The notes under the pieces are model-generated. The model worked only from the letters and a program-made list of their open reading frames with translations, was not told the DNA's origin and made no database searches. Of a stretch of 64,000 nucleotides of DNA, positions 29,582 through 38,324 are shown piece by piece. Origin of the DNA: Bacillus_BD sp963708895 (lineage in GTDB: Bacteria; Bacillota; Bacilli; Bacillales; Cytobacillaceae); contig CAVPUE010000002.1 of assembly GCA_963708895.1 (NCBI GenBank), forward strand, positions 62,001-126,000, in the 5' to 3' direction. Both the position numbers and the translations under genes were made by a program. Every line of letters begins with the position of its first letter. The first letter of the stretch is position 1.

Positions 29582-31513
29582 ATGTCAGAAGTAGTAAAAA
29601 TTACATTTCCAGATGGAGCTGTCAAGGAGTTTCCAAGTGGAACAACAACAGAAGATATTGCGGGTTCAATAAGTTCTGGTCTAAAGAAAAAAGCATTGGC
29701 TGGTAAATTGAATGGCGAGATGTATGATTTAAGAAGACCAATTGAAGAAGATGGTGCCATCGAAATCATTACGCCGGATCAACCAGAAGCATTAGAAATT
29801 TTACGCCATAGTTCTGCGCATTTAATGGCACAAGCAATTAAACGTCTTTATAAAGATGTAAAGCTAGGAGTAGGTCCTGTCATTGAAAGTGGATTCTATT
29901 ATGATATTGATATGCCCCAGTCACTAACACCTGAAGATTTACCGCTTATTGAAAAAGAAATGAAAAAAATTATTAACGAAAATATTTCTATTGAGCGTAA
30001 AGAAGTAAGTCGTAATGAAGCGATTCAAATTTACAAGGAAATCGATGATGAGTATAAACTTGAATTGATTGAAGCGATTCCTGAAGATGAAACCGTCACG
30101 ATTTACGAACAAGGTGATTTCTTTGATTTATGTCGCGGTGTTCATGTGCCGTCAACTGGTAAAATAAGAGAATTCAAACTGCTTAGTATTGCAGGTGCAT
30201 ACTGGCGTGGTAACAGTGATAATAAAATGCTACAACGTATATATGGTACAGCCTTTTTCAAGAAAGAAGATTTAACAGAGCATTTACGTCTTTTAGAAGA
30301 AGCGAAAGAGCGTGATCATCGTAAAATCGGTAAAGAATTGAACTTATTTACTCATTCACAGCAAGTTGGACAAGGTCTACCTTTATGGCTTCCAAAAGGA
30401 GCGACAATCCGTAGAATTATTGAACGTTATATTGTCGATAAAGAAGTAAGTCTTGGATATGATCATGTTTATACACCAATCATGGCAAATGTTGAGCTTT
30501 ATAAAACATCTGGTCACTGGGACCATTATCAAGAGGATATGTTCCCTGTGATGGATATGGACAATGAACAGCTTGTTCTTCGTCCAATGAACTGTCCACA
30601 CCATATGATGGTTTACAAAAATGGAATCCATAGCTATCGTGAACTGCCAATTCGAATTGCTGAACTTGGAACGATGCACCGCTATGAAATGTCTGGTGCG
30701 CTTTCAGGATTACAACGTGTACGTGGTATGACTTTAAATGATGCTCATATATTTGTGCGACCAGATCAAATTAAAGAAGAATTCAAACGAGTTGTTGAAT
30801 TAATTCTAGAGGTATACAAGGATTTTAATTTCACAGATTATTCCTTCCGTCTATCTTATCGTGATCCTGAAAATACAGAGAAATATTACGATGATGATGA
30901 AATGTGGGAAAAAGCGCAAGGAATGTTGAAGGAAGTTATCGATGAAATGGGTGTAGAGTACTATGAAGCAGATGGTGAAGCGGCATTCTATGGTCCGAAG
31001 CTCGATGTTCAAGTAAAAACGGCTTTAGGTAAAGAGGAAACACTATCTACTGTTCAACTCGATTTCTTGTTACCTGAACGCTTTGAGCTAACTTATGTAG
31101 GTGAAGATGGTAAGCCACATCGTCCAGTTGTTATCCACCGCGGGGTTGTGTCAACAATGGAACGTTTTGTTGCGTTCCTCATTGAAGAATATAAAGGGGC
31201 TTTCCCAGCATGGCTTGCACCTGTACAAGTTCAGGTCATTCCTGTCTCACCAGATGTCCATTTTGATTATGCTAAACAGGTACAAGCAAAGTTAAAAGCA
31301 GACGGATTCCGTGTTGAGCTTGATGGCCGTAATGAAAAAATTGGCTATAAAATTCGTGAAGCACAAATGCAAAAAATCCCTTATATGTTAGTTGTTGGGG
31401 ATCAAGAAGTAGAAGGTGAAGCTGTAAATGTTCGTAAATATGGAGAACAAAAATCAGAATCTGTTCCTTTTGCTCAATTTGTAGAAACGCTAAAAAACGA
31501 GGTAAATAAATAA
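29582..31513 (+). CDS. thrS: Threonine--tRNA ligase
   Basis: Charges tRNA-Thr. TGS domain at residues 1-64, second additional (editing-like) domain with HSSAHLMAQAI and the metal-binding DLCRGVHVP, class II catalytic core (motif 2 RPMNCPHHMM, motif 3 VVSTMERFVAFLIEE) and anticodon-binding domain from about residue 535. 643 residues. Ribosome site TAGGAGG. Controlled by the preceding threonine T-box. Confidence 0.97.
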   Translation: MSEVVKITFPDGAVKEFPSGTTTEDIAGSISSGLKKKALAGKLNGEMYDLRRPIEEDGAIEIITPDQPEALEILRHSSAHLMAQAIKRLYKDVKLGVGPVIESGFYYDIDMPQSLTPEDLPLIEKEMKKIINENISIERKEVSRNEAIQIYKEIDDEYKLELIEAIPEDETVTIYEQGDFFDLCRGVHVPSTGKIREFKLLSIAGAYWRGNSDNKMLQRIYGTAFFKKEDLTEHLRLLEEAKERDHRKIGKELNLFTHSQQVGQGLPLWLPKGATIRRIIERYIVDKEVSLGYDHVYTPIMANVELYKTSGHWDHYQEDMFPVMDMDNEQLVLRPMNCPHHMMVYKNGIHSYRELPIRIAELGTMHRYEMSGALSGLQRVRGMTLNDAHIFVRPDQIKEEFKRVVELILEVYKDFNFTDYSFRLSYRDPENTEKYYDDDEMWEKAQGMLKEVIDEMGVEYYEADGEAAFYGPKLDVQVKTALGKEETLSTVQLDFLLPERFELTYVGEDGKPHRPVVIHRGVVSTMERFVAFLIEEYKGAFPAWLAPVQVQVIPVSPDVHFDYAKQVQAKLKADGFRVELDGRNEKIGYKIREAQMQKIPYMLVVGDQEVEGEAVNVRKYGEQKSESVPFAQFVETLKNEVNK

Positions 31514-31622
31514 TCTTTTCTAAAATTAAATAACAACTATACATGCAAAAATAAAAAAGTAGTTGCTTTAATGAAAGTTATTTGGTATTATTTAATTCGT
31601 TGCGATAATGCATATAACATCT

Positions 31623-31651
31623 TTGACTAACAACATAGATTGTGATATAGT
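31623..31651 (+). promoter_or_regulatory. Sigma-A promoter of the infC operon
   Basis: TTGACT, 17-base spacer, TATAGT. Transcription would start near 31658, just before the L20 leader. Confidence 0.6.
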
Positions 31652-31664
31652 TAAACAGTTGATA

Positions 31665-31810
31665 ATTGAATATGAATTTTTTAGGCTAAGAAGAAGCACC
31701 CGCTTCTCACCTGATTGACGCCAAGTTGCAGTCGACAGGTTTGCGAAAACATTTAATAAATGAGACGTTTCGTAAAAGTGTGGGTGTATTCACCCACACT
31801 TTTTTTGATG
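31665..31810 (+). promoter_or_regulatory. L20 autoregulation leader of infC-rpmI-rplT
   Basis: Contains the conserved GCACCCGCTTCTCACC and AGTCGACAGGTTTGCG segments of the Bacillus L20 leader, ending in an intrinsic terminator (AAGTGTGGGTG/CACCCACACTT plus Ts, 31777-31806). In B. subtilis excess L20 binds the leader and promotes premature termination. The remaining 31514-31893 gap shows no gene. Confidence 0.82.
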
Positions 31811-31893
31811 GATAAATCCTGTAAACAGAGATCAGGTGATTCTTTACCTAAAATATTGTATTCTGATCGATAAATCTATGGAGGTGTTTTGCT

Positions 31894-32409
31894 ATTAGCA
31901 AAGATGTATTGTTAAATGAAGGGATTCGTTCCCGCGAAGTCCGTTTAATTGATCAAAACGGTGAACAGTTAGGAATTAAATCAAAAACCGAGGCGCTTGA
32001 GATTGCAGCACGTGCCAATCTTGATCTTGTTCTTGTTGCTCCAAACGCAAAACCACCTGTAGGCCGTATTATGGACTATGGTAAGTTTAAGTTTGAACAG
32101 CAAAAGAAAGACAAAGAAGCACGTAAAAATCAAAAGGTTATTACAACTAAAGAAGTGCGTTTAAGCCCATCAATCGATGAGCATGATTTCAATACTAAGC
32201 TTCGTAATGCGATCAAATTCCTTGAAAAGGGAGACAAAGTGAAGGCATCAATCCGTTTTAAGGGACGTGCCATTACACATAAAGAAATCGGTCAGCGTGT
32301 TTTAGATCGTTTCGCAGAAGAAACAAAAGACGTTGCAACGGTTGAATCTTATCCGAAAATGGAAGGTAGAAGCATGTTTATGCTTTTAGCACCTAAAACT
32401 GAAAAGTAA
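31894..32409 (+). CDS. infC: Translation initiation factor IF-3, AUU start
   Basis: Initiation factor that discriminates start codons and keeps subunits apart. The N-terminal domain begins MISKDVLLNEGIRSREVRLID; the C-terminal domain includes HDFNTKLRNAIKFLEKGDKV. No ATG/GTG/TTG lies at the expected position: GGAGGTG is followed after 8 bases by ATT 31894, in frame with homologous sequence. The rare AUU start is known for infC and allows IF-3 to limit its own synthesis. 171 residues. Confidence 0.92.
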   Translation: MSKDVLLNEGIRSREVRLIDQNGEQLGIKSKTEALEIAARANLDLVLVAPNAKPPVGRIMDYGKFKFEQQKKDKEARKNQKVITTKEVRLSPSIDEHDFNTKLRNAIKFLEKGDKVKASIRFKGRAITHKEIGQRVLDRFAEETKDVATVESYPKMEGRSMFMLLAPKTEK

Positions 32410-32424
32410 GAGGAGGAATACCAA

Positions 32425-32625
32425 ATGCCAAAAATGAAAACACACCGTGGCGCTGCAAAGCGTTTCAAAAAAACTGGATCTGGTAAATTAAAACGTAGTA
32501 GTGCGTATACAAGCCACTTATTTGCAAATAAATCTACAAAACAAAAACGTAAACTTCGTAAAAGTTCTTTAGTTTCGAGCGGAGACTTCAAACGTATTCG
32601 TCATTTATTAGATAATATTAAGTAA
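32425..32625 (+). CDS. rpmI: 50S ribosomal protein L35
   Basis: 66-residue basic protein, MPKMKTHRGAAKRFKKTGSG, typical L35. AGAGGAGG ribosome site. Middle gene of the infC-rpmI-rplT operon. Confidence 0.98.
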   Translation: MPKMKTHRGAAKRFKKTGSGKLKRSSAYTSHLFANKSTKQKRKLRKSSLVSSGDFKRIRHLLDNIK

Positions 32626-32644
32626 TTATTAGGAGGGAAACCAT

Positions 32645-33004
32645 ATGCCACGTGTAAAAGGCGGTACAGTTACTCGCAGACGTCGTAAAAAGGTTCTTAA
32701 ATTAGCAAAAGGTTATTACGGTTCAAAACATACATTATATAAAGTTGCCAATCAACAAGTAATGAAATCATATCTATATGCTTACAGAGATCGTCGTAAC
32801 AAAAAACGTGATTTCCGTAGACTTTGGATTACTCGTATCAACGCAGCAGCACGTATTAACGGTCTTTCTTATAGCCGTTTAATGCACGGACTAAAAGTTG
32901 CTGGTATCGAAGTAAACCGCAAAATGCTTGCAGATCTAGCAATCAGTGATGAAAAAGCATTTGCTGAATTAGCAACTGTTGCAAAATCTAACTTAAGTAA
33001 ATAA
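32645..33004 (+). CDS. rplT: 50S ribosomal protein L20
   Basis: 119-residue basic protein beginning MPRVKGGTVTRRRRKKVLKL, the early-assembly 23S-binding protein and feedback regulator of its own operon through the leader upstream of infC. Good AGGAGGG ribosome site. Confidence 0.98.
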   Translation: MPRVKGGTVTRRRRKKVLKLAKGYYGSKHTLYKVANQQVMKSYLYAYRDRRNKKRDFRRLWITRINAAARINGLSYSRLMHGLKVAGIEVNRKMLADLAISDEKAFAELATVAKSNLSK

Positions 33005-33013
33005 TCATTTAAA

Positions 33014-33047
33014 CAGCCATTCTCTAAATCGGAGAGTGGCTTTTTCT
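33014..33047 (+). terminator. Terminator after rplT
   Basis: AGCCATTCTC pairs with GAGAGTGGCT (with a mismatch) and is followed by five Ts. Confidence 0.8.
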
Positions 33048-33078
33048 ATGGTAAAGTTTTACTAAAGGAGGCAAGACC

Positions 33079-33342
33079 ATGACAAGTTATCTTATCTATT
33101 ACCTAATTGTGATCAACCTCGTTGGTTTAATCATTATGAAGGTTGATAAACAAAAAGCGATTAAACAACAGTATCGAATTAGTGAAAGAACACTTTGGAT
33201 GATTGCCATCATCGGTGGAGCAGTTGGAACCACATTAGGAATGAATTTTTTCAGACATAAAACGAAACATCTCTCTTTTAAAATCGGATTCCCAATACTC
33301 GCCACTATTGAGCTTCTTCTTTTATTTTACTATTTCCTTTAA
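33079..33342 (+). CDS. ysdA: DUF1294 membrane protein YsdA
   Basis: 87-residue protein with three hydrophobic segments and the DUF1294 pattern MKVDKQKA ... RISERTLW ... GGAVGTTLGMNFFRHKTKH. Follows rplT as in B. subtilis. Function unknown. Confidence 0.88.
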   Translation: MTSYLIYYLIVINLVGLIIMKVDKQKAIKQQYRISERTLWMIAIIGGAVGTTLGMNFFRHKTKHLSFKIGFPILATIELLLLFYYFL

Positions 33343-33413
33343 GTTGTCATAACCATGTTGAGTTGACGATAAACTTTAGAGACAACGAGAAAATGCGGAG
33401 AGAAGGTGAATAT

Positions 33414-33998
33414 ATGGAAGATGGACTATCACTGCTATTTGTTTTTATTGAAGCAGGTGGAGTTTTAGCACCTATTGTCTTTATTTTCTTTCATATTTTC
33501 CGTCAATTTTTATTTATCCCCGTCACATTAGTCTGTATGGCAGGTGGGATTCTGTTTGGATCGGTGTTGGGAACACTATATTCGTTAATCGGCTTATGTT
33601 TATGTTCTTTATTTTTTTATTTTGTAATTGGAAAATTACCAAAGACACATGAAAAACTATCTAAATTAAAGCGGAAATGGTTTGGTGAATATCGGAATGT
33701 GACCGTAGCACAAACGGCGATACTGCGATTAATTCCATTTATTCATTTTCATTTACTTAATTTTTGCTTAATCGAAAAAAACAGAAGTTATCAAAGTTAT
33801 TTAAAAAATAGTATAATAACGAATTTACCACTAGCGTTTTTTTACTCCGTTTTTGGAGAATTTATTAGCGGATTCACACCAGAAATCATTGTGATTATTT
33901 TATTTTCTTTATTGGTCTTATCGTATTTATTTAGAGAAAAAATGTCGATTATCAAATGGAGAGATTTTTTTAAAGCAAAACAAGTAAAAAGAGGCTAA
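33414..33998 (+). CDS. ytxB: TVP38/TMEM64 (DedA-like) family membrane protein
   Basis: 194-residue protein with four to five membrane segments and the glycine-rich re-entrant region MAGGILFGSVLGTLYSLIG of the TVP38/TMEM64 group; RLIPFIHFHLLNF aligns with the conserved R-x-x-P region. Likely the equivalent of YtxB of the B. subtilis thrS region. Start ATG 33414 after GAAGGTG. Proteins of this superfamily include lipid scramblases or flippases; function here is not known. Confidence 0.75.
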   Translation: MEDGLSLLFVFIEAGGVLAPIVFIFFHIFRQFLFIPVTLVCMAGGILFGSVLGTLYSLIGLCLCSLFFYFVIGKLPKTHEKLSKLKRKWFGEYRNVTVAQTAILRLIPFIHFHLLNFCLIEKNRSYQSYLKNSIITNLPLAFFYSVFGEFISGFTPEIIVIILFSLLVLSYLFREKMSIIKWRDFFKAKQVKRG

Positions 33999-34441
33999 CC
34001 CATTTGGGTAGCCTCCCTTTCATTTAACCAACTCAATCCAAAGGAGTTTGCAAAGAATTTGTACCATGAAGAAATTCCTTTACTGGAGATTTCCAATCGA
34101 TTCTCGCACCTTGATACTGTCTCGTTTATCTTTTGTTCGATGTAATGGAAGTCCTCATGAACAAGACCTTTTAAGGAAGTTCCTTGTTGTGGCCAAATCG
34201 ATATCGAAACAACATCAAAAGAATCTTTTGTACTACCCAAATACTTTTCCCCTTCAAACATGACACCTTTATAGGTGAGAAGGAAATTCTTTCTTACATT
34301 ATCTTGATCATCATAAAGAAAATATCTCTTTTGTTTACGCGCAAGTTCTAATTTTCGTTTTGGAGAACCAATGAACTTGATGAATTGATAGATGAGGACA
34401 AGAAGAAGGAGCAGTAATAAAAATCGTATGACCCACATCAT
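33995..34441 (-). CDS. ysdB: Sigma-W pathway protein YsdB
   Basis: 148 residues with one N-terminal membrane segment (MMWVIRFLLLLLLLVLIYQF) and a cytoplasmic remainder that includes YFLYDDQDNVRKNFLLTYKG. Recognised as YsdB by sequence and by its place beside ysdA and ysdC. A textbook sigma-W promoter precedes it, supporting a role in envelope stress. The 3' end overlaps the end of the opposing gene by four bases. Confidence 0.87.
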   Translation of the reverse strand: MMWVIRFLLLLLLLVLIYQFIKFIGSPKRKLELARKQKRYFLYDDQDNVRKNFLLTYKGVMFEGEKYLGSTKDSFDVVSISIWPQQGTSLKGLVHEDFHYIEQKINETVSRCENRLEISSKGISSWYKFFANSFGLSWLNEREATQMG

Positions 34442-34475
34442 AAATAACCCACCTCACTTCTTTGTTTCCTTATTG

Positions 34476-34501
34476 TACGGAATAATGGGAAAAAGGTTTC
34501 A
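34476..34501 (-). promoter_or_regulatory. Sigma-W promoter of ysdB
   Basis: On the minus strand TGAAAC, exactly 16 bases, CGTA, which is the ECF sigma-W consensus; located 35 bases upstream of the ysdB start. Confidence 0.8.
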
Positions 34502-34617
34502 TTTCAAACTAATATTGGAGGAAAAAGGTGAAACAAGTTGTTCATTCGCTAATTTTTTGTATAAACAGACTGCCCTTTTGTATAATAGAAAATAGAATAG
34601 GAAAAGGAGTCGACAAA

Positions 34618-35703
34618 ATGGCACAATTAGATGAAACTTTAACGATGCTAAAAGAATTAACAGATGCAAAAGGGATCCCAGGGAATGAAAGGGAACCACG
34701 TGAAGTCATGAAAAAATACATAACTCCTTATGCAGACGAAATTGTTTTTGATAATCTTGGCAGTTTAATAGCCAAAAAGTCTGGTGATGAATCAGGCCCG
34801 AAAATTGTTGTAACGGGTCATCTCGATGAAGTCGGGTTTATGATCACCCAAATCGATAAAAATGGATTTTTAAAATTTCAAACTGTTGGTGGATGGTGGA
34901 ACCAAGTGATGCTTGCCCAACGTGTGACGATCGTAACTCGTAAAGGTGATATGACGGGGATTATCGGTTCAAAGCCACCGCATATACTATCACCGGAGGC
35001 ACGTAAAAAACCAGTTGAAATGAAGGATATGTTTATTGATATCGGTGCTTCAAGCAAAGAAGAGGCAGAAGAATGGGGTGTTCGTCCTGGTGATATGGTC
35101 GTACCTTATTTTGAATTTACTGTGATGAATAATGAAAAAGTGCTTCTTGCAAAAGCATGGGATAACAGAATTGGCTGTGCGATTGCGATAAATGTTTTAA
35201 AAGAATTGAAGGGAATCGAACATCCAAATGTAGTTTATGGAATTGGTGCCGTTCAAGAAGAAGTGGGGCTTAGAGGCTCAAAAACATCTACCTTTAAAGT
35301 TCAGCCAGATATCGGCTTTGCGGTAGATGTAGGAATTGCAGGGGATACACCTGGAATCAGTGAAAATGAAGCGATGAGTAAAATAGGAAAAGGTCCACAA
35401 ATTGTCTTATACGATGCTTCGATGGTGTCCCATAAAGGACTAAGGGATTTTGTCATTGACACGGCAGAAGCACTGAATATTCCCTATCAGTTTGCTTCCA
35501 TGCCTGGTGGTGGAACAGATGCAGGTTCAATACATGTAACCGCAAAAGGAGTACCAGCCTTATCGATTGGCATCGCGACACGCTATATTCACTCACATGC
35601 TGCGATCCTTCATCGTGATGATTTTGAAAATGCGGTGAAATTAGTGGTTGAGGTCATTAAAAAGTTAGACCGTGACACAGTAGATCGCATTACGTATGAA
35701 TAA
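34618..35703 (+). CDS. ysdC: M42 family metallopeptidase YsdC
   Basis: Cobalt/zinc-dependent aminopeptidase of the M42 (glutamyl aminopeptidase/endoglucanase) family. Metal and catalytic residues sit in VTGHLDEVGF, AKAWDNRIGCA, GAVQEEVGLRG, AVDVGIAGDTPG and RYIHSHAAILHRDD. Start ATG 34618 (MAQLDETLTMLKELTDAKG) after AAAGGAG; the longer upstream frame is not credible. 361 residues. Confidence 0.92.
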   Translation: MAQLDETLTMLKELTDAKGIPGNEREPREVMKKYITPYADEIVFDNLGSLIAKKSGDESGPKIVVTGHLDEVGFMITQIDKNGFLKFQTVGGWWNQVMLAQRVTIVTRKGDMTGIIGSKPPHILSPEARKKPVEMKDMFIDIGASSKEEAEEWGVRPGDMVVPYFEFTVMNNEKVLLAKAWDNRIGCAIAINVLKELKGIEHPNVVYGIGAVQEEVGLRGSKTSTFKVQPDIGFAVDVGIAGDTPGISENEAMSKIGKGPQIVLYDASMVSHKGLRDFVIDTAEALNIPYQFASMPGGGTDAGSIHVTAKGVPALSIGIATRYIHSHAAILHRDDFENAVKLVVEVIKKLDRDTVDRITYE

Positions 35704-35707
35704 TAGA

Positions 35708-35742
35708 CTTAAAAAGGCACTCAATTTGAGTGCCTTTTTAAG
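35708..35742. terminator. Bidirectional terminator between ysdC and sspI
   Basis: Perfect palindrome with 17-base arms beginning CTTAAAAAGGCACTCAA, with A and T runs on both strands. Serves two convergent genes. Confidence 0.9.
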
Positions 35743-35760
35743 TTTAGCTCCAATGCTTTT

Positions 35761-35967
35761 CTATTTTAATCCACTTTCTAATGCTTGTAGCATTTCCCTT
35801 TGCTCTTGTTGGGAAGAGTTTTTCCAAATGACTTCAAATAAAACACCTAATCCAGGTAACATTTTTTCCTCACCTGTTTGAATCGCATCGACAATTGTAT
35901 CTTCAAGTTGTTCCTGTGTATTACCAGTGACATTGTGAATGATTGCATTGCGCAAATTCAAATTCAT
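35761..35967 (-). CDS. sspI: Small acid-soluble spore protein SspI
   Basis: 68-residue minor SASP, MNLNLRNAIIHNVTGNTQ with the TIVDAIQTGEEKMLPGLGVLFE core. Made in the forespore. Start ATG 35967 after AGGAGTG; an ATG nine bases further upstream lacks correct spacing. Direct evidence that the organism sporulates. Confidence 0.93.
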   Translation of the reverse strand: MNLNLRNAIIHNVTGNTQEQLEDTIVDAIQTGEEKMLPGLGVLFEVIWKNSSQQEQREMLQALESGLK

Positions 35968-36092
35968 AAACAACACTCCTATCGTATTTTTTGAAATACA
36001 TTCTTATCCTTTCTTAATTTGATTTTATTATGCTCAACAATTACGGTATAATAAGGAAATCTGAAAGAAGTTGAAGAAGGGAAGACCCACTA

Positions 36093-36837
36093 TTGAAGCA
36101 TATTACCTCTGTCAAAAATCAGCAAATAAAAGATTGGAAAAAATTATATACAAAAAAAGCACGGGATGTATCCCAGTTTGTTTTTAATAGAAGGATACCA
36201 TCTTGTTGAAGAAGCCCTGAAAGAGAACTTTGTTGAGCATCTTATTGTCCATGAAAATACGGATATCCCACATGCTTGGAATTATGATGATATTCCTGTT
36301 TCAGTCGTAACAGATGAGGTCATGAAAGTGTTATGTGATACAGAAGCCCCACAAGGGATTATGGCCGTATGTCATACACAAAAACATGAGTTATCGTCAC
36401 TGAAAGGAAAGAAGTTCTTATTAATTGATTCTGTACAGGATCCAGGGAATATTGGAACGATGATTCGTACAGCAGATGCTGCTGGGATGGATGCTGTTAT
36501 TTTAGGAGAAGGCTGTGCAGATCCCTATAATCCCAAAGTCGTGCGCTCGACACAAGGAAGTTTATTTCACATCCCGATTTTAAAGACACGATTAGAAGAA
36601 TTCATGAATACAATAAGTATTCCTATCTATGGTACAGCCTTAGAGGGTGGAGTTGCTTATCAACAAGTTGAACCATCCGATGAATTTGCCTTATTAGTTG
36701 GTAATGAAGGTCAAGGGGTTTCGAAAGATCTTCTATCCAAAACAACGAAAAACCTATACATTCCGATTTACGGGAAAAGCGAATCCTTAAATGTAGCCAT
36801 TGCTGCCGGGATTTTAATGTATTATTTACGTAAATGA
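36093..36837 (+). CDS. ysgA: TrmH-family RNA methyltransferase YsgA, one +1 frame break
   Basis: SPOUT-class RNA 2'-O-methyltransferase. Begins at TTG 36093 (MKHITSVKNQQIKDWKKLYTKKARD); the SPOUT domain has DSVQDPGNIGTMIRTADAAG, LVGNEGQGVS and IPIYGKSESLNVAIAAGILMY. The frame breaks at 36178-36186 (CAGTTTGTTTTTAATAG): removing one T or the G gives SQF(F/V)LIEGYHLVEEAL and 247 residues. Located just upstream of the pheS T-box, as in B. subtilis. Confidence 0.9.
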
Positions 36838-36839
36838 GT

Positions 36840-36869
36840 TTGCAAATAGATAGCGGATTGTACTATAAT
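36840..36869 (+). promoter_or_regulatory. Sigma-A promoter of pheST
   Basis: TTGCAA, 18-base spacer, perfect TATAAT (36864-36869), starting three bases after the ysgA stop. Confidence 0.65.
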
Positions 36870-36875
36870 AATACA

Positions 36876-37152
36876 GAATTTAATAATAAATAAAGACAGT
36901 GATAGAGAATAGTATCTCATGTGTACTTCCATACTAGGGAATAAATGCCGTGACTGAAAGCATTTTATGGGTGTCTTGAGTGAATTCACCTCTTGAGTCG
37001 ACATTGGGAGGATCTAGTTTGATCTGAAAAATGTTCCGGTTAAAAGCCGTTATTTCTGAATGAAGTGAGTGGAGATTACGATAATCGAAACTAATAAGGG
37101 TGGTACCGCGATAACATAAACCTCGTCCCTTTACCGGGATTGGGGTTTTTTT
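36876..37152 (+). promoter_or_regulatory. T-box riboswitch, phenylalanine (UUC), upstream of pheS
   Basis: Specifier loop GAATTCACC with TTC (Phe) at about 36983, T-box AAGGGTGGTACCGCG at 37096-37110, then a terminator CTCGTCCC ... GGGATTGGGG with seven Ts. Uncharged tRNA-Phe should switch on pheST. The 360-base gap is fully accounted for by promoter plus leader. Confidence 0.93.
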
Positions 37153-37200
37153 GTTTTTTAAAAAAGGAAAGTAGTTCAATGATTATAGGAGGTAATGTTC

Positions 37201-38238
37201 ATGCAAGAACGTTTAGAAGAATTGCAAAAAGAGGCGTTGCAAAAAATTGAGACTGCAACAAACTTAAAAGAACTAAATGATGTTCGTGTTGCTTATTTAG
37301 GGAAAAAAGGACCTATTACTGAGGTATTACGTGGTATGGGGAAATTATCAGCAGAAGAACGTCCAAAAATGGGGGCGCTTGTCAATGTGATTCGTGAAAA
37401 TATTCAATCACAACTTGAACAAAAACAAGCAGTTCTTGAAGAAGAAGCTGTTAATCAACAACTAGCATCAGAGTCGATCGATGTTACATTACCAGCAAGA
37501 CCTGTTAAAAAAGGTAATCATCATCCATTAACACGTGTGGTTGAGGAAATGGAGGATATCTTTATTGGACTAGGTTATGCGATTGCAGAAGGCCCTGAAG
37601 TTGAAACGGATAACTATAACTTTGAAAAGTTGAATTTACCAAAAGGTCATCCAGCTCGTGATATGCAAGATTCATTCTATATTACTGAGGAGATTCTACT
37701 GCGTACACATACTTCACCTGTTCAAGCGAGAACAATGGAAAAGCATCAAGGAAAAGGCCCTGTAAAGATTATTTGTCCAGGTAAAGTGTATCGTCGTGAT
37801 AATGATGATGCGACACACTCCCATCAATTTATGCAAATTGAAGGATTAGTTGTCGATGAAAATATTTCCATGAGTGATTTAAAAGGGACACTAGAAGTAT
37901 TTGTGAAAAAGATTTTTGGTCAAGACCGTGAAATCCGCCTTCGTCCAAGTTTCTTCCCTTTCACAGAGCCATCCGTGGAAGTCGACTTATCTTGTAAAAT
38001 TTGTAATGGTGAAGGATGCCATGTATGTAAACAAACAGGCTGGATTGAGATTTTGGGTGGAGGAATCGTACATCCTCGCGTTCTCGAAATGTCTGGATTT
38101 GACTCAAAGAAATACACTGGATTTGCCTTTGGTATCGGGGTAGAGCGAATTGCCATGCTGAAATACGGTGTCGATGATATTCGTCATTTCTACACAAATG
38201 ATATTCGTTTCCTAAAGCAATTTGATCATGTGGAATAA
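37201..38238 (+). CDS. pheS: Phenylalanine--tRNA ligase subunit alpha
   Basis: Catalytic subunit of the alpha2-beta2 enzyme. N-terminal coiled-coil, then the class II core: THTSPVQARTM, KVYRRDNDDATHSHQFMQIEG, RPSFFPFTEPSVEVD and motif 3 GFAFGIGVERIAMLKYG. ATG 37201 is correctly spaced from AGGAGG; an ATG two codons upstream is too close. 345 residues. Followed by pheT. Confidence 0.96.
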   Translation: MQERLEELQKEALQKIETATNLKELNDVRVAYLGKKGPITEVLRGMGKLSAEERPKMGALVNVIRENIQSQLEQKQAVLEEEAVNQQLASESIDVTLPARPVKKGNHHPLTRVVEEMEDIFIGLGYAIAEGPEVETDNYNFEKLNLPKGHPARDMQDSFYITEEILLRTHTSPVQARTMEKHQGKGPVKIICPGKVYRRDNDDATHSHQFMQIEGLVVDENISMSDLKGTLEVFVKKIFGQDREIRLRPSFFPFTEPSVEVDLSCKICNGEGCHVCKQTGWIEILGGGIVHPRVLEMSGFDSKKYTGFAFGIGVERIAMLKYGVDDIRHFYTNDIRFLKQFDHVE

Positions 38239-38324
38239 GAAAAGCGTGGAACTAGAATTAATCAAGTTCAGATAAACGATATAAAATAAGTGAATAAGTT
38301 TTTTATTATTAAGGAGGACCAAAG

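Noticed and set aside
35696..35881. Short plus-strand frame opposite sspI
   Set aside because: Crosses the bidirectional terminator and is antisense to sspI; shadow frame.
35968..36060. Sigma-G promoter for sspI
   Set aside because: Expected from the gene's biology, but no convincing -35/-10 pair was found.
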